From Camelus bactrianus (taxonomy: Eukaryota > Chordata > Mammalia > Artiodactyla > Camelidae), in contig NW_027413957.1 of the NCBI RefSeq assembly GCF_048773025.1, forward strand, positions 6,572,001-6,636,000: a stretch of DNA of 64,000 bases, written 5' to 3'. Positions 58,683 to 64,000 of this stretch are shown one piece after another. Position 1 is the stretch's first letter. Each line of letters starts with the position of its first letter. The translations under genes were made by a program, and so were the position numbers. The notes beneath the pieces were generated by a model. That model worked only from the letters and a program-made list of their open reading frames with translations. It searched no databases and was not told the DNA's origin.

Positions 58683-60422
58683 GCCGCGCTCCACACAGCT
58701 TCCTGGTGTCACAGTTGTTCCCTGTCAGGGGAAAGTCCGCTAATTACCTCCCTTGTCCATGGGGAGGCACTAGATGCTACCTGCTTTTCCAGCCCAACCC
58801 CCGCCGTTTCCAGGCTGCCCGCACTGTGAGGGACTCGGGGAAGACTCTCGAAGGGCTCCTAGGAGATCCCGGGTGCTGCAGACATAAGACGGAACCTCCC
58901 CACACTCAGAATACCGGAACACGGCTGACTGTGTGGGGGAGGTTCGGGGCCGCCCTCCACGCAGCTGCCTGGTGTCACAGGTGTTCCCTGGCAGGTGGAA
59001 GTCCGCTAATTACCTCCCCTGTCCATGGGGAGGCACTAGATGCTACCTGCGTTTCCAGCACAACCCCCTCATTTCCCCGCCAGTCAGAAAAGGGAGGGAC
59101 TCTGGGAAGACACTCGAAGGGCTCCTAGGTGATCCCGGGTGCTGCAGACAGAAGACGGAACCTCCCCACACTCAGAATTCCTGAACACGGTTGACTGTGT
59201 GGGGGAGGTTAGGGGCCGCCTCCACGCAGCTGCCTGGTGTCACAGGTGTTCCCTGGCAGGGGGAAGTCCGCTAATTACCTCCCCTGTCCATCGGGAGGCA
59301 CTAGATGCTAACTGCGTTTCCAGCCCAACCCCCGCCTTTCCCTGGCTGCCCGCACTGGGAGGGACTCGGGGAAGACTTTCGAAGGGCTCCTAGGAGATCC
59401 CGGGTGCTGCAGATATAAGACGGAACCTCCCCACACTCAGAATTCCGAAACACGGCTGACTGTGTGGGAAAGGTTCGGGGCCGCCCTCCACGCAGCTGCC
59501 TGGTGTCACAGGTGTTCCCTGGAAGGGGGAATTCCGCTAATTACCTCCTTTGTCCATGGGGAGGCACTAGATGCTACCTGCATTTCCAGCCCAACCCCCG
59601 CCTTTACCCAGCAGCCCGCATAGGGAGGGACTGGGGGAAGACACTCGAAGGGCTCCTAGGTGAACCCGGGTGCTGCAGACATAAGACGGAACCTCCCCAC
59701 ACTCAAAATTCCGGAACACGGCTGACTGCGTGGGGGAGGTTCGGGGCCGCCCTCCACGCAGCTGCCTGGTGTCACAGGTGTTCCCTGGCAGGGAGAAATC
59801 CGTTAATTACCTCCCATGTCCATGGGGAGGCACTAGATGCTACCTGAGTTTCCAGCCCAACCCCCGCCTTTCCCCGGCAGCCCGCAGTGGCAGGGATTCG
59901 GGGAAGACACTCGAAGGGCTCCTAGGAGATCCCGGGTGCTGCAGACAGAAGACGGAACCTCCCCACACTCAGAATTCCGGAACACGGCTGACTGTGTGGG
60001 GGAGGTTCGGGGCCGCCCTCCACGCAGCTGCCTGGTGTCACAGGTGTTCCCTGGCAGGGGGAAGTCCGCTAATTACCTCCCTTGTCCATGGGGAGGCACA
60101 AGATGCTACCTGCTTTTCCAGCCCAACCCCCTCCTTTCCCCGGCAGCCCGCACAGGGAGGGACTGTGGGAAGACACTCGAAAGGCTCCTAGGAGAACCCG
60201 GGTGCTGCAGACATAAGACGGAACCTCCCCACACTCAGAATTCCGGAACACGGGTGACTGTGTGGGTGAGATTTAGGGCCGCCCTCCACACAGCTTCCTG
60301 GTGTCACAGGTGTTCCCTGGTAGGGGGAAGACCGCTAATTACCTCCCCTGTCCATGGGGAGGCACTAGATGCTACCTGAACTTCCAGCCCAACCCCCGCC
60401 TTTTCCTGGCTGCCCGCACTGG
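58683..60422 (+). repeat. Satellite units between the two copies of the 3.3-kb segment
   Basis: Six to seven ordinary monomers with scattered private changes, for example GCCAGTCAGAAAAGGG near 59081, CATCGGGAGG near 59289 and GAAATCCGTTAATT near 59806. Units near 59.8-60.2 kb resemble the GGGAGAAGTCC type common at 4-29 kb. There is nothing but satellite here. Confidence 0.8.
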
Positions 60423-63400
60423 GAGGGACTCTGGGAAGACACTCGAAGGGCTCCTAGGAGATCCCGGGTGCTGCAGACAGAAGACGGAACCTCCCCACAC
60501 TCAGAATTCCGGAACACGGTTGACTGTGTGGGGGAGGTTCGGGGCCGCCCTCCACGCAGCTGCCTGGTGTCACAGGTGTTCCCTGGCAGAGGGAAGTCCG
60601 CTAATTACCTCCCTTGTCCATGGGGAGGCACAAGATGCTACCTGCTTTTCCAGCCCAATCTCCGCCATTCCCCGGCAGCCCGCACAGTGAGGGACTGGGG
60701 GAAGACACTCGAAGGGCTCCTAGGTGAACCCGGGTTCTGCAGACATAAGACGGAACCTCCCCACCCTCAGAATTCCGGAACACGGCTGACTGTGTGGGGG
60801 AGGTTCGGGGCCGCCCTCCACGCAGCTGCCTGGTGTCACAGGTGTTCCCTTGCAGGGGGAAGTCCGCTAATTACCTCCCTTGTCCATGGGGAGGCACGAG
60901 ATGCTACCTGCTTTTCCAGCCCAACCCCCTCCTTTCCCCAGCAGCCCGCACAGGGAGGGACTTGGGGAAGACACTCGAAAGGCTCCTAGGAGAACCCGGT
61001 TGCTGCAGACATAAGACGGAACCTCCCCACAATCAGAATTCCGGAACACGGCTGACTGTATGGGGGAGGTTTAGGACCGCCCTCCACACAGCTTCCTGGT
61101 GTCACAGGTGTTCCCTGGTAGGGGGAAGACCGCTAATTACCTCCCCTGTCCATGGGGAGGCACTAGATGCTACCTGAGTTTCCAGCCCAACCCCCGCCTT
61201 TCCACGGCTGCCCGCACCGGGAGTGACTCGTGGAAGACTCTCGAAGGGCTCCTAGGAGATCCCGGGTGCTGCAGACAGAAGACGGAACCTCCCCACACTC
61301 AGAATTCCGGAACACGGCTGACTGTGTGGGGAAGGTTCGGGGCCGCCCTCCACGCAGCTGCCTGGTGTCACAGGTGTTCCCTGGCAGGGGGAAGTCCGCT
61401 AATTACCTCCCTTGTCCATGGGGAGGCACTAGATGCTACCTGCTTTTCCAGCCCAACCCCCGCCTTTCCCCAGCAGCCCGCACAGGGAGGGACTTGGGGA
61501 AGACACTCGAAAGGCTCCTAGGAGAACCCGGGTGCTGCAGACATAAGACGGAACCTCCCCACACTCAGAATTCCGGAACACGGGTAACTGTGTGGGTGAG
61601 GTTTAGGGCCGCCCTCCACACAGCTTCCTGGTGTCACAGGTGTTCCCTGGTAGGGGGAAGACCGCTAATTACCTCCCTTGTCCATGGGGAGGCACTAGAT
61701 GCTACCTGCTTTTCCAGCCCAACCCCCTCCTTTCCCCAGTAGCCCGCACAGGGAGGGACTTGGAGAAGACACTCGAAAGGCTCCTAGGAGAACCCGGGTG
61801 CTGCAGACATAAGACGGAACCTCCCCACACTCAGAATTCCGGAACACGGGTGACTGTGTTCGTGAGGTTTAGGGACGCGCTCCACACAGCTTCCTGGTGT
61901 CACAGTTGTTCCCTGGCAGGGGGAAGTCCACTAATTACCTCCCTTGTCCATGGGGAGGCACTAGATGCTACCTGCTTTTCCAGGCCAACCCCCGCCGTTC
62001 CCCGGCTGCCCGCACTGGGAGGGACTCGGGGAAGACTCTCGAAGCGCTCCTAGGAGATCCTGGGTGCTGCAGACATAAGACGGAACCTCCCCTCACTCAG
62101 AATTCCGGAACACGGCTGACTGTGTGGGGGAGGTTCGGGGCCGCCCTCCACGCAGCTTCCTGGTGTCACAGATGTTCCCTGGCAGGTGGAAGTCCGCTAA
62201 TTACCTCCCCTGTCCATGGGGAGGCACTAGATGCTACCTGCGTTTCCAGCACAACCCCCTCCTTTCCCCGGCAGCCAGCACAGGGAGGGACTCTGGGAAG
62301 ACACTCGAAGGGCTCCTAGGAGATCCCGGGTGCTGCAGACAGAAGACGGAACCTCCCCACACTCAGAATTCCGGAACACGGTTGACTGTGTGGGGAAGGT
62401 TCGGGGCCGCCCTCCACGCAGTTGCCTGGTGTCACAGGTGTTCCCTGGCAGGGGGAAGTCCGCTAATTACCTCCCCTGTCCATGGGGAGTCACTAGATGC
62501 TACCTGCGTTTCCAGCCCTACCCCCGCCTTTCCCTGGCTGCCCGCACTGGGAGGGACTCGGGGAAGACTCTCGAAGTGCTCCTAGGAGATCCCGGGTGCT
62601 GCAGACATAAGACGGAACCTCCCCACACTCAGAATTCCCGAACACGGCTGACTGTGTGGGGGAGGTTCGGGGCCGCCCTCCACGCAGCTGCCTGGTGTCA
62701 CAGTTGTTCCCTGGAAGGGGGAAGTCCGCTAATTACCTCCCCTGTCCATGGGGAGGCACTAGATGCTACCTGCGTTTCCAGCACAACCCCCTCTTTCCCC
62801 GGCAGCCCGCACATGTAGGGACTCTGGGAAGACATTCGAAAGGCACCTAGGAGATCCCGAGTGCTGCAGACAGAACACGGAACCTCCCCACACTCAGAAT
62901 TCCAGAACATGGTTGACTGTGTGGGGAAGGTTCGGGGCCGCCCTCCACGCAGCTGCCTGCTGTCACAGGTGTTCCCTGGCAGGGGGAAGTCCGCTAATTA
63001 CCTCCACTGTCTATGGGGAGGCACTAGATGCTAATTGCTTTTCCAGCCCAACCCCCTCCTTTCCCCAGCAGCCCGCACAGTGAGGGACTTGGGGAAGACA
63101 CTCGAAGGGCTCCTAGGAGAACCCGAGTGCTGCAGACATAAGACGGAACCTCCCCACACTCAGAATTCCGGAACACGGGTGACTGTGTGGGTGAGGTTTA
63201 GGGCCGCCCTCCACGCAGCTGCCTGGTGTCACAGGTGTTCCCTGGCAGGGGGAAGTCCGCTAATTACCTCCCTTGTCCATGGGGAGGCACTAGATGCTAC
63301 CTGCTTTTCCAGCCCAACCCCCGCCGTTCCCCGGCTGCCCGCACTGGGAGGGACTCGGGGAAGACTCTCGAATGGCTCCTAGGAGATCCCGGGTGCTGCA

Positions 63401-64000
63401 GACATAAGACGGAACCTCCCCACACTCAGAATTCCGGAACACGGCTGACTGTGTGGGGGAGGATCGGCGCCGCCCTCCACGCAGCTGCCTGGTGTCACAG
63501 GTGTTTCCTGGCAGGTGGAAGTACGCTAATTATCTCCCCTGTCCATGGGGAGGCACTAGATGCTACCTGCGTTTCCAGCCCAACCCCCGCCTTTCCCTGG
63601 CTGCCCGCACTGTGAGGGACTCGGGGAAGACTCTCGAAGGGCTCCTACGAGATCCCGGGTGCTGCAGACATAAGACGGAACCTCCCCACACTCAGAATTC
63701 CGGAACACGGCTGACGGTGTGGTGAAGGTTCGGGGCCGCCCTCCACGAAGCTGCCTGTTGTCACAGGTGTTCCCTGGCAGGGGGAATTCCGCTAATTACC
63801 TCCCTTGTCCATGGGGAGGCACTAGATGCTACCTGCTTTTCCAGCCCAACCCCCGCCATTCCCCAGCAGCCCGCACAGGGAGGGACTTGGGGAAGACACT
63901 CGAAAGGCTCCTAGGAGAACCCGGGTGCTGCAGACATAAGACGGAACCTCCCCACACTCAGAATTCCGGAACACGTGTGACTGTGTGGGGGAAGTTTAGG
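60423..64000 (+). repeat. Segment duplicated about 5 kb downstream, copy 2 (runs off window)
   Basis: Second copy of 55371-58682, with one monomer lost and two gained as described there. It continues to the last base of the window, though the final 40 bases already differ slightly (ACGTGTGACTG and GGGGAAGTTTAGG against ACGGGTGACTG and GGGTGAGGATTAGG), so the far end may lie close to the window edge. Confidence 0.8.

Larger units (their letters stand above)
1..64000 (+). repeat. 266-bp GC-rich satellite array, about 240 head-to-tail monomers
   Basis: The window is filled by one tandem repeat. The landmark order (CACAGGTGTTCCCTGG, CCGCTAATTACCTCCC, CCATGG, C-rich tract, CTCGAAGG, CCCGGG, CTGCAG, ACCTCCCCACAC, GAATTCCGG, GTGTGGG, CCTGGTGTCA) recurs about every 266 bp from first base to last, always in the same direction. 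Length is very stable: long-range copies are offset by multiples of 266 with only 0 to 5 bases of drift. A typical unit is about 64% G+C with about 14 CpG. Satellite arrays of this kind are usually pericentromeric, centromeric, subtelomeric or macrosatellite DNA; which applies cannot be read from the window. The family and species are not recognised. Confidence 0.98.

Noticed and set aside
1-64000. CRISPR array (regular spacing of near-identical sequence)
   Set aside because: The whole 266-bp unit is repeated. There are no short repeats separated by unique spacers and no cas genes.
1-64000. LTR, LINE, SINE or DNA-transposon origin of the unit
   Set aside because: I see no polymerase-III boxes in proper order, A-rich tail, terminal repeats, target-site duplications or element-like coding sequence. 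A distant origin cannot be excluded without a database search.
1-64000. Simple dimeric alternation of TTTAGGG-type and TTCGGGG-type monomers
   Set aside because: In the 7-monomer core the two types come in runs (for example two, two, then one of a third type), so there is no regular dimer.

Overview
The whole window is one uninterrupted block of tandemly repeated satellite DNA. The repeat unit is about 266 bp, so there are about 240 head-to-tail copies, all in the same orientation. The window opens and closes inside the array. I see no unique flanking DNA, host gene, RNA gene, transposable element, CRISPR array or inversion. A typical unit counted base by base is 266 nt with about 64% G+C. 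It carries about 14 CpG dinucleotides, roughly half the number expected from base composition. This GC-rich, moderately CpG-depleted unit, arranged in higher-order repeats, suggests constitutive heterochromatin or a macrosatellite of a large-genome eukaryote, most likely a vertebrate with CpG methylation. I cannot name the species and do not recognise the unit as a satellite family I know.

Nearly every unit keeps the same landmarks: an NcoI site inside a short hairpin (CCTCCCC / GGGGAGG), a C-rich tract that is a G-quadruplex motif on the minus strand, a SmaI site, a PstI site, and an EcoRI site with TTCCGGAA in the loop of a 13-bp dyad. Units differ by recurring cassettes (for example TTCGGGG versus TTTAGGG, CACGCAG versus CACACAG, ACATAAGAC versus ACAGAAGAC). 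These recombine in many combinations, as expected of unequal crossover and gene conversion.

Layout: 1-4.1 kb, mixed units. 4.1-13.96 kb, four consecutive higher-order units of 7, 8, 11 and 11 monomers sharing a core. 14-21.4 kb, mosaic blocks that recur at 25-35 kb. 21.4-23.0 kb, a 3-monomer (798 bp) tandem duplication. 23-34.4 kb, mosaic of long-range copies. 34.4-43.7 kb, an 11-monomer (about 2.92 kb) higher-order repeat with visible shuffling. 43.9-52.2 kb, the most diverged stretch. 52.25-55.44 kb, a 6-monomer (1596 bp) tandem duplication with one difference seen. 55.4-64 kb, a 3.3-3.6 kb segment present twice about 5 kb apart.

Many long open frames cross the window, but they are by-products of a stop-poor unit whose length is not a multiple of three. 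No protein-coding gene is annotated. The biology here is array evolution and possible DNA secondary structure, not genes acting together.
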